From contig NZ_BCNS01000102.1 of NCBI RefSeq assembly GCF_001528745.1, positions 1 through 64,000 on the forward strand: a stretch of DNA of 64,000 nt. The letters run 5' to 3'. Shown here one piece after another: positions 44,001-56,230 of the stretch. Position 1 is the first letter of the stretch; every line of letters begins with the position of its first letter. Made by a program: the position numbers and the translations under genes. Source of the DNA: Marinobacterium profundum. Lineage in GTDB: Bacteria > Pseudomonadota > Gammaproteobacteria > Pseudomonadales > Balneatricaceae. The notes below the pieces were generated by a model that was not told where the DNA came from, did not search any database, and was given only the letters and a program-made list of their open reading frames with translations.

Positions 44001-45167
44001 ATGATTTCTCAATACTCCGAGCTTAATTTTGGTCTGGGCGAAACACTGGACATGCTGCGCGAACAGATAAACGCCTTCGCGACCAAGGAAATCGCCCCGC
44101 TGGCCGAGGAAACCGATCGCAAGAACGAATTCCCCAACCAGCTGTGGCGCAAGTTTGGCGACATGGGTTTGCTGGGCATCACCGTGAAGGAAGAGTACGG
44201 CGGTGTCGATATGGGTTACCTGGCCCACGTCATTGCGATGGAAGAAATCAGCCGCGCCTCTGCATCTATCGGCCTGTCCTACGGCGCCCACTCCAACCTC
44301 TGCGTTAACCAGATTCACCGCAACGGCAGCGAGGAGCAGAAACAGCAGTACCTGCCAAAACTCATCAGCGGCGAACATATAGGCGCCCTGGCCATGTCTG
44401 AGCCCAATGCCGGCTCAGACGTGGTCTCCATGAAGCTCAGCGCCCGCGACAATGGCGATCACTACGTGCTTAACGGCAACAAGATGTGGATCACCAACGG
44501 CCCCGATGCCCATGTCTATGTGGTCTACGCCAAGACCGACCACGCCAAGGGCGCCCACGGCATCAGCGCCTTTATCATCGAACGTGACGCCCCCGGTTTC
44601 TCCCGTGCCCAGAAGCTCGACAAACTGGGCATGCGCGGCTCCAATACCTGCGAGCTGGTATTCCAGGACTGCATCGTGCCCAGGGAAAACATCCTTGGTC
44701 AGCTCAATGGCGGCGTTAAGGTGCTGATGAGCGGTCTGGATTACGAGCGCCTGGTGCTGTCCGGTGGCCCTCTGGGGATCATGCAGGCAGCCATGGACGT
44801 GGTGGTGCCCTATATCCGCGAGCGCACCCAGTTTGGCCAGGCCATAGGCGAGTTCCAGCTGGTACAGGGCAAGGTCGCTGACATGTACACCCTGATGAAC
44901 GCCGCCAAGTCCTACGTCTATATGGTGGCCCTGGCTGCTCAACGCGGCGAAACCAGCCGCAAGGACGCCGCCGGCGCCATTCTGTACTCCGCCGAGAACG
45001 CCACCAAGCTGGCACTGGATGCCATCCAGCTGCTGGGCGGCAACGGCTATATCAACGAATTCTCCACCGGGCGCCTGCTGCGCGATGCCAAGCTGTACGA
45101 AATTGGCGCCGGCACCTCCGAAATCCGCCGCATGCTGATCGGCCGCGAACTGTTTCTTAACAAGTAA
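44001..45167 (+). CDS. liuA: Isovaleryl-CoA dehydrogenase
   Basis: About 388 aa. The acyl-CoA dehydrogenase fold has FAD-binding MSEPNAGSD and WITNG stretches. The glutamate of [13 protein letters not shown] near residue 245 sits where isovaleryl-CoA dehydrogenase keeps its catalytic base. It oxidises isovaleryl-CoA to 3-methylcrotonyl-CoA in leucine breakdown. The ATG at 44001 has GAGG 10 bp upstream; the ATG at 43983 has none. It is the first gene of liuABCDE under the operator-flanked promoter. Confidence 0.94.
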   Translation: MISQYSELNFGLGETLDMLREQINAFATKEIAPLAEETDRKNEFPNQLWRKFGDMGLLGITVKEEYGGVDMGYLAHVIAMEEISRASASIGLSYGAHSNLCVNQIHRNGSEEQKQQYLPKLISGEHIGALAMSEPNAGSDVVSMKLSARDNGDHYVLNGNKMWITNGPDAHVYVVYAKTDHAKGAHGISAFIIERDAPGFSRAQKLDKLGMRGSNTCELVFQDCIVPRENILGQLNGGVKVLMSGLDYERLVLSGGPLGIMQAAMDVVVPYIRERTQFGQAIGEFQLVQGKVADMYTLMNAAKSYVYMVALAAQRGETSRKDAAGAILYSAENATKLALDAIQLLGGNGYINEFSTGRLLRDAKLYEIGAGTSEIRRMLIGRELFLNK

Positions 45168-45197
45168 GCGACCCTTCAAACTTTCGAGGATTCTTTG

Positions 45198-46805
<1,608 letters not shown>

Positions 46806-46840
46806 CCGAGCGGTTGAAACGGGATCTAACGGAGAGCCAC

Positions 46841-47635
46841 ATGAGCGATCAAACAGTTCTGCTGGATATTCAGCCCGATGGCGTAGCCCGCCTGACGCTG
46901 AACCGGCCCGAGATTCACAACGCCTTTGACGATGCCATTATCCAGCGCCTGACCGAGCATCTGGTCGCGCTAGATGAGAATCCGGCGGTACGGGTGCTGG
47001 TACTGGCCTCCAATGGCAAGAATTTTTCCGCCGGCGCCGACTTCAACTGGATGCAGCGCATGGCCGCCAACAGCCACGCAGAAAACCTGCAGGATGCCCT
47101 GGGCCTCGCCGGTCTGATGTCGACGCTGAACACTTTCAGCAAACCCAGCATCGCTCTGGTACAGGGGGCCGCCTACGGTGGCGCCGTGGGCCTGGCGGCC
47201 TGCTGCGATATCGTCATCGCTACCCAGGCCAGCCGATTCTGCCTGTCTGAGGTGCGCATCGGCCTGACCCCCGCCACCATCAGCCCCTATGTAGTACGGG
47301 CCATTGGCGAGCGCCAGGCCAGGCGTTACTTCCAGAGCGCCGAGGCCTTCAGCGCCGCACAGGCACAGCAGTTTGGCCTGGTGCATGAAGTGGTTGAGGA
47401 CAACGCAGCGCTGCAGTCCGCTTGCGACAGCGTCGTGCAAGCCCTGCGCCGCAACGGCCCCCGTGCCATGCAGGCCGCCAAGGATCTGGTGTTCGCCGTC
47501 AGCCAGAAGCCCATCGACAGCGCCCTGATTAACGATACCGCCCGGCGCATCGCCGATATCCGCGTCAGCGACGAAGGCCAGGAAGGGCTCAGCGCCTTCC
47601 TGCAAAAGCGCACGCCGAACTGGATCGAGGAATAG
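46841..47635 (+). CDS. liuC: Methylglutaconyl-CoA hydratase (enoyl-CoA hydratase family)
   Basis: About 264 aa of the crotonase family: SNGKNFSAGADFNWM (oxyanion region, near residue 65) and CLSEVRIGLTPATISPYVV (near 140), the latter typical for LiuC. It hydrates 3-methylglutaconyl-CoA to HMG-CoA. GGAGAG lies 4 bp before the ATG at 46841. It is in the middle of the operon. Confidence 0.92.
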   Translation: MSDQTVLLDIQPDGVARLTLNRPEIHNAFDDAIIQRLTEHLVALDENPAVRVLVLASNGKNFSAGADFNWMQRMAANSHAENLQDALGLAGLMSTLNTFSKPSIALVQGAAYGGAVGLAACCDIVIATQASRFCLSEVRIGLTPATISPYVVRAIGERQARRYFQSAEAFSAAQAQQFGLVHEVVEDNAALQSACDSVVQALRRNGPRAMQAAKDLVFAVSQKPIDSALINDTARRIADIRVSDEGQEGLSAFLQKRTPNWIEE

Positions 47636-47639
47636 AAGC

Positions 47640-49634
47640 ATGTTTAACAAGATTCTGATTGCCAACCGTGGGGAGATCGCCTGCCGGGTGATCAAAACCG
47701 CTCACCGTCTGGGGATTCGCTGCGTCGCCGTGTACTCCGAGGCCGACGCCAATGCCCGCCATGTCGCCATGGCGGACGAAGCCTTTCTGCTTGGGCCTGC
47801 CCCCAGCAGCGAGAGCTACCTGCGCGCCGACAAGGTCATCGAGATCGCCAAGGCCTGCGGCGCCGAGGCCATACACCCGGGCTACGGCTTTCTGTCCGAG
47901 AACACCGGCTTTGCCCGCGCCTGTGAAGACAACGGCATCGCCTTTATAGGCCCGCCCGCGTCGGCCATCGCGGCCATGGGCTCGAAATCCGCCGCCAAGG
48001 CCATCATGCAGGATGCCGGCGTGCCGCTGGTGCCTGGCTATCACGGCGATGACCAGACACCGGCCGTCCTCAAGCAGGAAGCCGAGAAATGTGGCTTCCC
48101 GCTACTGCTGAAAGCCGTTGCCGGCGGTGGTGGCAAGGGCATGCGCGTGGTCGAGTCACTGTCCGAGTTTGACGAAGCCCTGACCTCCGCCTGCCGCGAG
48201 GCGAAGAACGCCTTTGGCAACCCGGACATGCTGATCGAGCGCTACCTGACGCAGCCACGTCACGTCGAGATTCAGGTGTTCTGCGACAGCCAGGGCAACG
48301 GCGTCTACCTGGCCGAGCGCGACTGCTCGGTGCAACGCCGCCACCAGAAAGTGATCGAAGAAGCGCCCGCCCCTGGGCTGTCCGACGCCACCCGCAAAGC
48401 CATGGGCGAAGCCGCGGTACTGGCCGCCCAGGCTATCGACTATGTTGGTGCCGGCACCGTCGAGTTCCTCTACGATGTCGACGGCTCCTTCTTCTTTATG
48501 GAAATGAACACCCGCCTGCAGGTGGAACATCCGGTCACCGAGATGATCACCGGGCAGGACCTGGTGCAGTGGCAGCTGCTGATTGCCGCTGGCGAACCGC
48601 TGCCACAGCAGCAACACGAAATCTGCATCAACGGCCACGCCTTTGAAGCCCGCATCTATGCTGAAGACCCGGATAATGACTTCCTGCCTGCCACCGGGCG
48701 TCTGAGCTATTTGCGCACCCCGACCGAATCAGACCATGTCCGGGTTGATACAGGCGTGATTGAGGGCGATGAAGTCAGCGTTTATTACGACCCCATGATC
48801 GCCAAGCTGATTGTCTGGGACGATAACCGTGAACGCGCCCTTGCCCGCCTGGCCAAGGCACTGGGTGAATACCGCATTGGCGGCATCAAGACCAACGTGC
48901 GCTTTTTGCGTAACCTGGCCCTGGCCGCGCCCTTCAAGGCCGCAGAACTGGACACCGGCTTTATCGACAAGCACCAGAGCCTGCTGTTCCCGCCGGCTAA
49001 GCTCGACACCTCCGAATGCCTGCTGATGGCTGCCTGTTTCTTTTTGCAAAGCGACAAGGCGAGTTGCACCACTGGCAAGGACCCCTACTCGCCCTTTGCG
49101 CGTCAAACCAGCTGGCGCCTTAACTCCAGTTTTGCAAGGCCCATGCAGCTCGTACAGGCTGAGCAGCGGCATGACCTGAGCATTCTGGAACAGGAATGCG
49201 GCTACGAGATAAGCCTGGATGGTGCCCGATACAAGGTTAATGCCGCACTGCGCGACGACACCCTGGATGTGGTCATCAATGGCCACCGCCGTACCCTTTT
49301 CGGCTATCGCAATAACAACCTGTTGACCCTGATGGACCAGGGCGAACAGTTTAGCTGCCAGCTGCACGTCGAAAGCTTTGGCGAAACCGATCACCATAGC
49401 GATGCGTCCCTCGCAGCACCCATGAACGGCGCCGTGGTTGCCGTACTGGTGGAGCCAGGTCAGGCCGTCAGCAAGGGTGACACTCTTGTGGTGATGGAAG
49501 CCATGAAGATGGAGCACAGCATCCGAGCGCCACGCGACGGCATTGTCAGCGCGGTCTTCTTTGCCGAGGGCGAGCTTGTGGCCGACGGTGCCGAGCTGGT
49601 GTCCCTGGTGGTCGAAACCGAGGAGGCCTCCTGA
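47640..49634 (+). CDS. liuD: Methylcrotonoyl-CoA carboxylase biotin-containing (alpha) subunit
   Basis: The 664-aa protein has a biotin carboxylase domain ([29 protein letters not shown]-grasp [10 protein letters not shown], and [17 protein letters not shown]), a linker domain and a C-terminal biotin carrier with the lysine in [10 protein letters not shown] near residue 625. It carboxylates its own biotin for LiuB. It begins 4 bp after liuC, and its TGA overlaps the liuE ATG. Confidence 0.95.
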   Translation: MFNKILIANRGEIACRVIKTAHRLGIRCVAVYSEADANARHVAMADEAFLLGPAPSSESYLRADKVIEIAKACGAEAIHPGYGFLSENTGFARACEDNGIAFIGPPASAIAAMGSKSAAKAIMQDAGVPLVPGYHGDDQTPAVLKQEAEKCGFPLLLKAVAGGGGKGMRVVESLSEFDEALTSACREAKNAFGNPDMLIERYLTQPRHVEIQVFCDSQGNGVYLAERDCSVQRRHQKVIEEAPAPGLSDATRKAMGEAAVLAAQAIDYVGAGTVEFLYDVDGSFFFMEMNTRLQVEHPVTEMITGQDLVQWQLLIAAGEPLPQQQHEICINGHAFEARIYAEDPDNDFLPATGRLSYLRTPTESDHVRVDTGVIEGDEVSVYYDPMIAKLIVWDDNRERALARLAKALGEYRIGGIKTNVRFLRNLALAAPFKAAELDTGFIDKHQSLLFPPAKLDTSECLLMAACFFLQSDKASCTTGKDPYSPFARQTSWRLNSSFARPMQLVQAEQRHDLSILEQECGYEISLDGARYKVNAALRDDTLDVVINGHRRTLFGYRNNNLLTLMDQGEQFSCQLHVESFGETDHHSDASLAAPMNGAVVAVLVEPGQAVSKGDTLVVMEAMKMEHSIRAPRDGIVSAVFFAEGELVADGAELVSLVVETEEAS

Positions 49635-50536
49635 TGGCATTACCCACTGACGTTCGACTGGTGGAAGTCGGCCCGCGGGACGGGCTGCAAAATGAAGCCA
49701 GCCAGATCAGCACGGCGGTCAAAATTGAACTGGTAGCGCGCCTGGGCGCCGCCGGTATCCGCCATATCGAGGCCGCCAGCTTTGTGTCCCCCAAGTGGGT
49801 GCCGCAGATGGCAGACTCCCTTGAGGTGATGGCAGGTATCGAACGCCGCAAAGGCGTGATCTACGCTGCGCTGACGCCCAACCTCAAGGGATTTGAAGGC
49901 GCCCTGGCAAGTGGCGTGGATGAGGTAGCGGTTTTCACCGCTGCCTCCGAAGCCTTTACCCAGAAGAACATTAACTGCTCCATCGCCGAGAGTCTCAGCC
50001 GTTTCACCCCGGTGATTGAGGCAGCCAAAGCCAACGGCATCCGGGTGCGCGGCTACGTCTCCACCGTGCTGGGCTGCCCCTACGCCGGCGACATAGCGCC
50101 TGCCCAGGTGGCAGCGGTGTCCCGCGAACTGCTGGATATGGGCTGCTTTGAAATATCCCTGGGGGACACTATCGGCACCGGTACGCCGGTGAAAGCCAAG
50201 CGCATGCTAGAGGCCGTGGCCCGCGAGGTGCCCATCAGTCAACTGGCGGCGCACTTTCACGATACCTACGGCCAGGCGCTGGCCAATCTCTATGCGGTAC
50301 TGGAAGAAGGCCTCGCTGTAGTGGATGCCTCTGTTGCAGGTCTTGGCGGCTGCCCCTACGCCAAGGGCGCCTCCGGCAATGTGGCCAGCGAAGATGTGAT
50401 CTACCTGCTGCAGGGCCTGGGTATCAATACCGGCATCGATCTGGAACTGCTGGCCCAAACCGGTAACTGGATCAGTGCCCAGCTGGGCCGCAACAATGGC
50501 TCCAAGGTAGGCCAGGCCATGGCCTGTAGCGGCTGA
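49634..50536 (+). CDS. liuE: Hydroxymethylglutaryl-CoA lyase
   Basis: The 300-aa protein has the family start [15 protein letters not shown], the metal-binding AHFHDTYGQ near residue 204 and the active-site cysteine loop [14 protein letters not shown] near 238. It splits HMG-CoA into acetyl-CoA and acetoacetate, the last leucine step encoded here. No acetoacetate CoA-transferase follows, so acetoacetate is handled elsewhere. Confidence 0.95.
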   Translation: MALPTDVRLVEVGPRDGLQNEASQISTAVKIELVARLGAAGIRHIEAASFVSPKWVPQMADSLEVMAGIERRKGVIYAALTPNLKGFEGALASGVDEVAVFTAASEAFTQKNINCSIAESLSRFTPVIEAAKANGIRVRGYVSTVLGCPYAGDIAPAQVAAVSRELLDMGCFEISLGDTIGTGTPVKAKRMLEAVAREVPISQLAAHFHDTYGQALANLYAVLEEGLAVVDASVAGLGGCPYAKGASGNVASEDVIYLLQGLGINTGIDLELLAQTGNWISAQLGRNNGSKVGQAMACSG

Positions 50537-50560
50537 CACATCAACGTCGCTACCCGCCGG

Positions 50561-50588
50561 GGAGCGGGCTCCTGCAGGAGTGCGCTCC
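50561..50588. repeat. Nested inverted repeat after liuE (REP- or terminator-like)
   Basis: GGAGCG (50561) and CGCTCC (50583) enclose the perfect 12-bp palindrome CTCCTGCAGGAG (50569-50580). It lies 25 bp after liuE with no T-run. It may serve as a terminator-like or REP-type element. Confidence 0.45.
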
Positions 50589-50656
50589 GCGAGCGAATGG
50601 TTCGTCTCCACACCCTCGTCGCCCTTCGCCCGGAGACCGGGCATTCACATTGCCGA

Positions 50657-51667
50657 TCAGTTATGTGCCGCCAACAGCTCGTAGCTGCGCAACCGATGTT
50701 CAAAATCATGGGTTACCGTCACCAGGCCGATCTCGTTTGTGCCGTAACGCTCACTCAGACTCTGCAAACGCGCCAGACACTGCTGTGGTGAACCACAGAC
50801 CACCGAGGCCAGGGTTTGGTCAAAATATGCCTGATCCGACGGCCCAAGTTTTGCTTTTAAATCAAGTGATTCACTGGGGGACTTAATTGTATCCCGCACC
50901 CCGTAACGAAAAGCTTTTACCTTCCAGTACACCTGGGAGGCCGCCAGGTATTCCGCTTCCTCCCGTGTATCCGCACAGACAGCCGCTACCGCAATCAGTG
51001 TCTCGGGGTCTCCTGCGTGACCCGCTTCACGCCAGGCGTTCTGGTAGTCGTGCACTATGCTCACAGGCCTGTCTTCGGGACCAATAAAGAGCGCCAGCGC
51101 CATCTTCATACCCACCTCTCCTGCCAGCTCTGCACTGCCGCCACTGGAACCCAGCATCCAGAGCTCGGGACAGGGTGATTCATCCGGCATGACCTGCAAT
51201 TCATGGTACGGATGATGATCCGGTATGCTGCGGGTCAGAAAACCCTTGAGTAATGCTACCTGCTGAGCGTAATGGTCTTCCCGCGCCTGAGCGTAAGGAT
51301 AGGCCAGGGCATGACTGGCCAGGCCATCACCGCCCGGCGCACGGCCGATACCCAGGTCGATACGCCCGGGAAAGAGCGTTTCCAGCAGCTTGAACTGTTC
51401 GGCCACCTTGTAGGGACTGTAGTGCGGCAGCATCACGCCGCCGCTGCCCACGCGCATGCGCTCGGTAATACTGGCGATATGGCTGATCAGAATTTCGGGG
51501 CTGGGGCCGGCAAAATTGACGCTGTTGTGATGCTCTGCCACCCAGTAGCGAGCGTAACCTGCCTGTTCGCAGGCCTGTGCCAGCCTGGCGGAAAGCGCCA
51601 CTGCAGAAAGTGGTTGCGGCTTGCCGGGTACCGGCGATTGATCGATAACGGTGAGTTTGAGAGTCAT
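50657..51667 (-). CDS. LLM-class (luciferase-like) flavin-dependent oxidoreductase
   Basis: About 336 aa of the bacterial luciferase-like family, MsnO8-type group: YWVAEHHNSVNFAGPSPEILISHIA near residue 47, RVGSGGVMLPHYSPYKVAEQF and DLGIGRAPGG. It is a TIM-barrel enzyme using reduced flavin; substrate unknown. The ATG at 51667 begins the conserved core; a GTG at 51703 would add 12 residues. It stands alone, convergent with liuE. Confidence 0.83.
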   Translation of the reverse strand: MTLKLTVIDQSPVPGKPQPLSAVALSARLAQACEQAGYARYWVAEHHNSVNFAGPSPEILISHIASITERMRVGSGGVMLPHYSPYKVAEQFKLLETLFPGRIDLGIGRAPGGDGLASHALAYPYAQAREDHYAQQVALLKGFLTRSIPDHHPYHELQVMPDESPCPELWMLGSSGGSAELAGEVGMKMALALFIGPEDRPVSIVHDYQNAWREAGHAGDPETLIAVAAVCADTREEAEYLAASQVYWKVKAFRYGVRDTIKSPSESLDLKAKLGPSDQAYFDQTLASVVCGSPQQCLARLQSLSERYGTNEIGLVTVTHDFEHRLRSYELLAAHN

Positions 51668-51948
51668 AACAGAGTGAGCCCGAATCCTTAAACCTTGGGA
51701 CACAGCGGCCGCAGGTCTGGCCGCTGCAGGGTTAGGAGGCTATCCGAGAATGCTGGCCGTAGCGAGAGCCGGCTGATTTGAACTGGTTTTTGCGATGCTT
51801 TAAGGCGAATAGTGGCTCTATTTAACGCAAAGCAGCACGAAAAACAGCCAAGCTCAGGTGGCTCGCAGTAGGTTAAGTATTGTCGGACAGCCTCCAAAGC
51901 TAAACGAATCAGGCTCTTGTAGCCATGCCATCAAGGTAATGTCCGGCC
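51668..51948. other. Gap without clear gene
   Basis: About 280 bp. A 69-residue frame on the minus strand (51688-51897) shows no family pattern and no ribosome site. I see nothing else to report. Confidence 0.4.
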
Positions 51949-52171
51949 TTATCTGAACATCCGCCAGGCCAAGCCCGAAAGCACCAGCAGCAAAGCATAA
52001 ACGAGCACATAACAAAGACTGGCCGGCCCTGAGTGACCGACCAGTTCAAGCGCCAGTGCATCCTCCAGCCAGGACCAGAGCGGTATCAGCAAAATCGTTA
52101 GCACCAGAGCCGGCGGGGGCCAGCAGCAGCAACACTGCCAGCAATTTGAAACATCCGCCGACTCTGGTCAT
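51949..52171 (-). pseudogene. Small two-helix membrane protein gene, apparently frameshifted
   Basis: An ATG (52171) overlaps the stop of the preceding gene as ATGA and encodes MTRVGGCFKLLAVLLLLAP before leaving frame and stopping at 52046. The +1 frame then continues as PALVLTILLIPLWSW...SLCYVLVYALLLVLSGLAWRMFR to a TAA at 51949. The switch lies at a G5 run (52115-52119). With four instead of five Gs, one frame of about 73 aa with two membrane helices results. It could be a broken gene, a phase-variable tract or a read error. Confidence 0.55.
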
Positions 52172-52698
52172 CCGGCCCCCGCACAGCGGTTCTCCGGCAC
52201 CTTCAGGCTCAGGCTGTAATAGGTGTAGGGCTTGCCACCCACATGGGGCAACGGCACCCACCAGAGCAGCCAGTCGGCGGCATATTTACGCACCCTGACC
52301 GGCACCGCAGGCCCGTCACAACTGGGGGTATTCAAACTGACGCTATGCACACGATCAGCCCAGCGGGGAATCCAGCGTGCCTGCTGCTCGAAACACCTCT
52401 GCCATGCATTTAGCCCCGCAGATGAGCCGACTGCGGCCTGCTCGGCCGCAAAACAATCCCCCACCAGTGGGTGAACCAGGCGCACAAAGTTATAGTGCGT
52501 ATCGGTGCGCCCGCGGGCCAGCTCAAGGCCAGCAGCATCACGCAATATGATCTCAGCCCCCGGCACAAAACCCTGGCCGACTGCCGAGCCGGACACCTGG
52601 ACGCTGATGGAAAAGGCGGCATGGGTGGCGCCATGCCAGTAGCCATAACCCAGTACCACCAAGGCGATCAGCACTGACAGCACAAAGAAACGCTTCAT
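52168..52698 (-). CDS. Hypothetical membrane-anchored periplasmic protein
   Basis: About 176 aa. It starts with an N-terminal signal anchor (MKRFFVLSVLIALVVLGYGYW), then a periplasmic part with four to five cysteines (CFAAEQ, CFEQQ, PSCDGP, NRCAG) and a beta-rich beginning (FSISVQVSGSAVGQGFVPGAEIILRDAAG) like a carbohydrate-binding or Ig-like fold. I do not recognise the family. Its stop overlaps the start of the small membrane gene downstream, so the two were probably a pair. Confidence 0.65.
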   Translation of the reverse strand: MKRFFVLSVLIALVVLGYGYWHGATHAAFSISVQVSGSAVGQGFVPGAEIILRDAAGLELARGRTDTHYNFVRLVHPLVGDCFAAEQAAVGSSAGLNAWQRCFEQQARWIPRWADRVHSVSLNTPSCDGPAVPVRVRKYAADWLLWWVPLPHVGGKPYTYYSLSLKVPENRCAGAG

Positions 52699-52737
52699 CC
52701 CCAATATCCAGAGCCAGTGCCCTGACACCGGATCACA

Positions 52738-53166
52738 TCACCCAGGACGTGACATCTCGGCGAGCTTACTGAGCAGCATTTTAAGAATGTGCCGCCGTGT
52801 GATAACGCCGATAACCCGACGCTGCGCGTCCAGTACCGGGTAGGATTTGGGCTTCTGATTGGGTATTGGGCTGAGCATCTGCCGCGCCAGATCCAGCGGA
52901 GTAACCGCCAGCGCCACAGTCAGCACATCGGTACGCATGATATCTCGCACATTGGCAACACGCTGATTGTGATAGACCACCTGAATGGTGACCTGCAAAC
53001 ACTCCTGCTCCGAAATCCAGCCCACCAGCTCGCGGTTTTCATTTACCACAGGCCCCCCCAGCATGGCTTTCTGGATGAGTTTCGCCGACGCCTCATCCAC
53101 CTGCATATCGGGCGTAATGATGGCAAAGTCAGTACTCATATATTCACGAATTGAACCTGAATCCAT
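52738..53166 (-). CDS. CBS-domain protein
   Basis: This 142-aa protein consists of two CBS domains (VREYMSTDFAIITPDM-like start, then VRDIMRTDVLTVALAVTPLDLARQML and SYPVLDAQRRVIGVITRRHILK). CBS pairs bind adenosine ligands and regulate partners. There is no partner domain, so it works in trans. GAGG lies 8 bp before the ATG. Role unknown. Confidence 0.85.
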   Translation of the reverse strand: MDSGSIREYMSTDFAIITPDMQVDEASAKLIQKAMLGGPVVNENRELVGWISEQECLQVTIQVVYHNQRVANVRDIMRTDVLTVALAVTPLDLARQMLSPIPNQKPKSYPVLDAQRRVIGVITRRHILKMLLSKLAEMSRPG

Positions 53167-53467
53167 CGCTATAACCTCAATCTGGTCAGTCTGAAATCAG
53201 CCGGACGAGCTACCAGCCCGGCCATGACAGCGACTCCGGATACATTTTATCTGTTGCACCGAAAGAGCAGATGCACCGCTGTAACCGCACTTGCCTGCAA
53301 CACACTGGCTGCGCATGGTCGGATTGACGCCAAGCGCCATTAACCACCGAGCCACGGTTAAAACATAGCCTATGGCCTGCAAACTGCCCCCCCTGCGGCC
53401 CGCCCTTTGGGTTACACTCCTGTCTGGCCGTTGTCAGACGGCTTTTATGGCCATGCAAGGAGCCCGT
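53167..53467. other. Gap between CBS gene and ABC exporter genes
   Basis: About 300 bp with divergent genes on each side, so both promoters should be here. I found no clear boxes, repeats or genes. Confidence 0.4.
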
Positions 53468-54394
53468 GTGCAGCAAGTTATTTCGGTTAAGAATATCAAC
53501 AAGACCTATGCCTCCGGATTTACCGCGCTGCATGATGTCAGCCTCGATATCCGCCGCGGCGAGATCTTTGCACTACTAGGTCCCAACGGGGCCGGCAAGA
53601 CTACGTTAATCAGCATTATCTGCGGTATCGTCAATGCCACCCGTGGTACCGTCAGCGCCGATGGGCACGACATCAAGACTGATTACCGGGCCGCCCGCAG
53701 CAAGATTGGACTGGTACCCCAGGAGCTGGCGACCGATGCCTTCGAAAGTGTGCTGGCGACGGTAAAATTCAGCCGCGGCCTGTTTGGCAAGGCGCCCAAT
53801 CCCGCCTATATCGAACAACTCTTGCGCCAGCTATCTCTCTGGGAGAAACGGGACTCGCGCATTATGGCGCTATCCGGCGGCATGAAGCGCCGCGTCATGA
53901 TCGCCAAGGCGCTGTCCCACGAACCCGCCATTTTGTTTCTTGATGAGCCCACCGCCGGCGTCGATGTGGAGCTGCGCCGGGACATGTGGAACATGGTGCG
54001 AGGGCTACAGGAAAGGGGTGTGACCATCATTCTCACCACCCATTACATAGAGGAAGCTGAGGAGATGGCGGATCGTATAGGTGTCATCAACAAGGGCCGG
54101 CTGGTGCTGGTGGATGACAAAACGGCTCTGATGGAAAAACTCGGTACCAAGCAGCTGAGCCTGCACCTGCAAACACCGCTGGACGTTCTGCCAGCCTCCC
54201 TGGCCTCCTTCCAGCTTGAACTCAGCGCAGACGGACAGCACCTGACCTACAGCTTCGATGCCCAGCATGAAAACACCGGTATCACCGAGCTGATGCGCGC
54301 TCTCAGCGCCCAGGGACTGGACTTCAAGGACCTGCATTCCAAACAGAGTTCGCTGGAAGAGATCTTCGTTAATCTGGTAAGAGAACAGGCATGA
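53468..54394 (+). CDS. ABC-2 type transporter ATP-binding protein
   Basis: About 308 aa with Walker [10 protein letters not shown] near residue 38, signature [15 protein letters not shown], Walker [13 protein letters not shown] and H-loop [12 protein letters not shown], followed by a C-terminal extension typical of drug/polysaccharide exporters. The GTG at 53468 is chosen because AAGGAG (53457-53462) lies 5 bp upstream; earlier ATGs lack such a site. It overlaps the permease gene by 4 bp (ATGA). Confidence 0.9.
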   Translation: MQQVISVKNINKTYASGFTALHDVSLDIRRGEIFALLGPNGAGKTTLISIICGIVNATRGTVSADGHDIKTDYRAARSKIGLVPQELATDAFESVLATVKFSRGLFGKAPNPAYIEQLLRQLSLWEKRDSRIMALSGGMKRRVMIAKALSHEPAILFLDEPTAGVDVELRRDMWNMVRGLQERGVTIILTTHYIEEAEEMADRIGVINKGRLVLVDDKTALMEKLGTKQLSLHLQTPLDVLPASLASFQLELSADGQHLTYSFDAQHENTGITELMRALSAQGLDFKDLHSKQSSLEEIFVNLVREQA

Positions 54395-55152
54395 ATTTTT
54401 ACGGTATAGCGGCGATTTACAAATTCGAGATGGCAAGAACAGGCCGCACTCTGATGCAAAGCATTGCCTCCCCCGTACTGTCGACATCGCTGTATTTCAT
54501 CGTCTTTGGTACCGCCATAGGGGCGCGCATGGGCGACATCGACGGCATCAGCTACGGCGCCTTTATTATCCCGGGCCTGCTGATGCTGTCGCTGCTGAGC
54601 GAGAGCATTTCCAATGCCTCTTTTGGTATCTTCTTTCCCAAATTTTCCGGCACCATCTACGAGGTGCTGTCTGCACCGGTCTCGCCCTTTGAAATTGTTG
54701 CAGGCTACGTCGGGGCTGCTGCCAGCAAGTCGATCATCCTCGGGCTGCTGATTCTCGCCACCTCGCGCCTGTTCGTTGATTACAGCATTGAGCACCCTGT
54801 CTGGATGCTGGCGTTTCTGGTGCTCACCGCCATCACTTTCAGCCTGTTTGGCTTTGCCATTGGCATCTGGGCTGACGATTTTCAGAAGCTGCAGATTATT
54901 CCGCTAATGGTCATCACCCCACTCACCTTTCTGGGCGGTGCCTTTTATTCCATCAACATGCTCCCAGAGCCCTGGCAGAGCCTGACGCTGTTCAACCCGG
55001 TGGTCTACCTGATCAGCGGCTTTCGCTGGTCGTTTTACGGCGTATCCGATGTGAATATCATCCTGAGCCTGTCGATGACTTTGATATTCATGGCACTGTG
55101 CCTGGCCGTTATCGGCTGGATTTTTCGCACCGGCTACCGCATCAAGCCCTGA
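54391..55152 (+). CDS. ABC-2 type transporter permease
   Basis: This 253-aa protein has six membrane helices and the ABC-2 pattern ([36 protein letters not shown], and later [23 protein letters not shown]). With the upstream ATPase it forms an exporter of the YadG/YadH type. Substrate unknown; a lipid, polysaccharide or drug are possibilities. Confidence 0.9.
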   Translation: MNFYGIAAIYKFEMARTGRTLMQSIASPVLSTSLYFIVFGTAIGARMGDIDGISYGAFIIPGLLMLSLLSESISNASFGIFFPKFSGTIYEVLSAPVSPFEIVAGYVGAAASKSIILGLLILATSRLFVDYSIEHPVWMLAFLVLTAITFSLFGFAIGIWADDFQKLQIIPLMVITPLTFLGGAFYSINMLPEPWQSLTLFNPVVYLISGFRWSFYGVSDVNIILSLSMTLIFMALCLAVIGWIFRTGYRIKP

Positions 55153-55221
55153 GCCGACCCAGCACAAAGTGCGCAGTGCTCCCGGTAGCCTGAAACCTGC
55201 GCCGCAACCCTGCACGCGAGA

Positions 55222-55734
55222 TCAGGGGTTGTGGCGCACATAGGCTTCGCCGTTCCAGCGATACAGCGGGAAAGTTGCGAAACCGGGGCCCCCGACCTCA
55301 ATATCGGGCCAGCCCTGATTGCTACTTTCCTTGATCACCGGAACACCCACCGATTCGACAAGAACCCGCCAGCCGCTCGGCTCCCGGGTCAGCAGCACAA
55401 AATATTGCGCAGTATTGCCATAGCAAAACAGACTGCTTTCTGTCACCCAGGCTTCCTGTTGTCCATCGCCATTCAAATCCACCAGCTCTGCCATGCCGGG
55501 CTGATAAGACATAGTCACAGGTTCTTCGTGACAGTGCTGATACTGGCCATTGCCGGCCAGGCTAAAACCCGCCGCATCAAATAGCGCCGCCGCCTCGCTG
55601 GCGGACAAACCTTCCACCACACTGTTGCCCTGTACCGGCCCAACCGCCAATAGAGATGCCGCTGTCACACAAGCGTAGGCCAACGACAACAATTTTTTGG
55701 CGTCCCCAATTAAGTCACTTTGACCAGATTTCAT
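55222..55734 (-). CDS. Hypothetical exported protein
   Basis: About 170 aa with a signal peptide (KKLLSLAYACVTAASLLAVGPVQG). The mature part has a calcium-loop-like LVDLNGDGQQEAWVTES (FG-GAP/EF-hand-like) and two to three cysteines. GGGGAG lies about 10 bp before the ATG at 55734. It is probably periplasmic. I do not recognise a named family; its neighbour on the left, the ABC-2 exporter, is convergent and gives no hint of function. Confidence 0.65.
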   Translation of the reverse strand: MKSGQSDLIGDAKKLLSLAYACVTAASLLAVGPVQGNSVVEGLSASEAAALFDAAGFSLAGNGQYQHCHEEPVTMSYQPGMAELVDLNGDGQQEAWVTESSLFCYGNTAQYFVLLTREPSGWRVLVESVGVPVIKESSNQGWPDIEVGGPGFATFPLYRWNGEAYVRHNP

Positions 55735-56230
55735 AACAAGTACTCCCCTGCCGGAGCGAACCCGCTGATAAAATGCTGCGGACAGCACTTAAGGGTAAAG
55801 CCCGCACCCATTCGCTGCCCTTTAGTATGGCTGCCTGCCCTCTGGCTTCAAGCACCACTCAAACACCCTGCATGGAATAAAGCAGACAGACTGCATTCTG
55901 TGACACCTCATCCGTGACAAGTGATTCATCCACCACTGACAGTCTCAGAGCAATCCGAATGAAGATATTGCAGCGCAACATAAGTGTCTCTTGAAACCGA
56001 CTATAACAATTATATCGACAGTGACACTTTCGGAATAACCATTCAATAATTTAGTGAAAATTCGAAAAAATTGCAGCTTTATGATCGTTTTTGCTCATTA
56101 ACACAGTTGTTTAACTTTCATGTTGCCATGCACATAAAGCACTACAAAAACTTGTGCATGTGCGTTATAACATCGTTTGCGTCGACACTGCCATGCGCAC
56201 AAATCACCGACACAAGGACAGGTAAATACC
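55735..56230. other. AT-rich region upstream of PHA depolymerase
   Basis: About 495 bp with no gene, markedly AT-rich from 55970 to 56170. It holds the inverted repeat CATGCACA-N18-TGTGCATG. I looked for a sigma-54 box before the depolymerase and saw none. Confidence 0.5.
56127..56160. promoter_or_regulatory. Candidate operator CATGCACA-N18-TGTGCATG
   Basis: This perfect 8-bp inverted repeat with an 18-nt gap lies about 70-105 bp before the depolymerase ATG. A related CATGCGCA lies at 56191. TATAAC (56165-56170) may be the -10 box. It could bind a regulator or form a hairpin. Confidence 0.4.

Noticed and set aside
55735-56230. Sigma-54 promoter before the PHA depolymerase
   Set aside because: I searched because an AcoR-type activator is near, but found no TGGCAC-N5-TTGC-like element on the coding strand.
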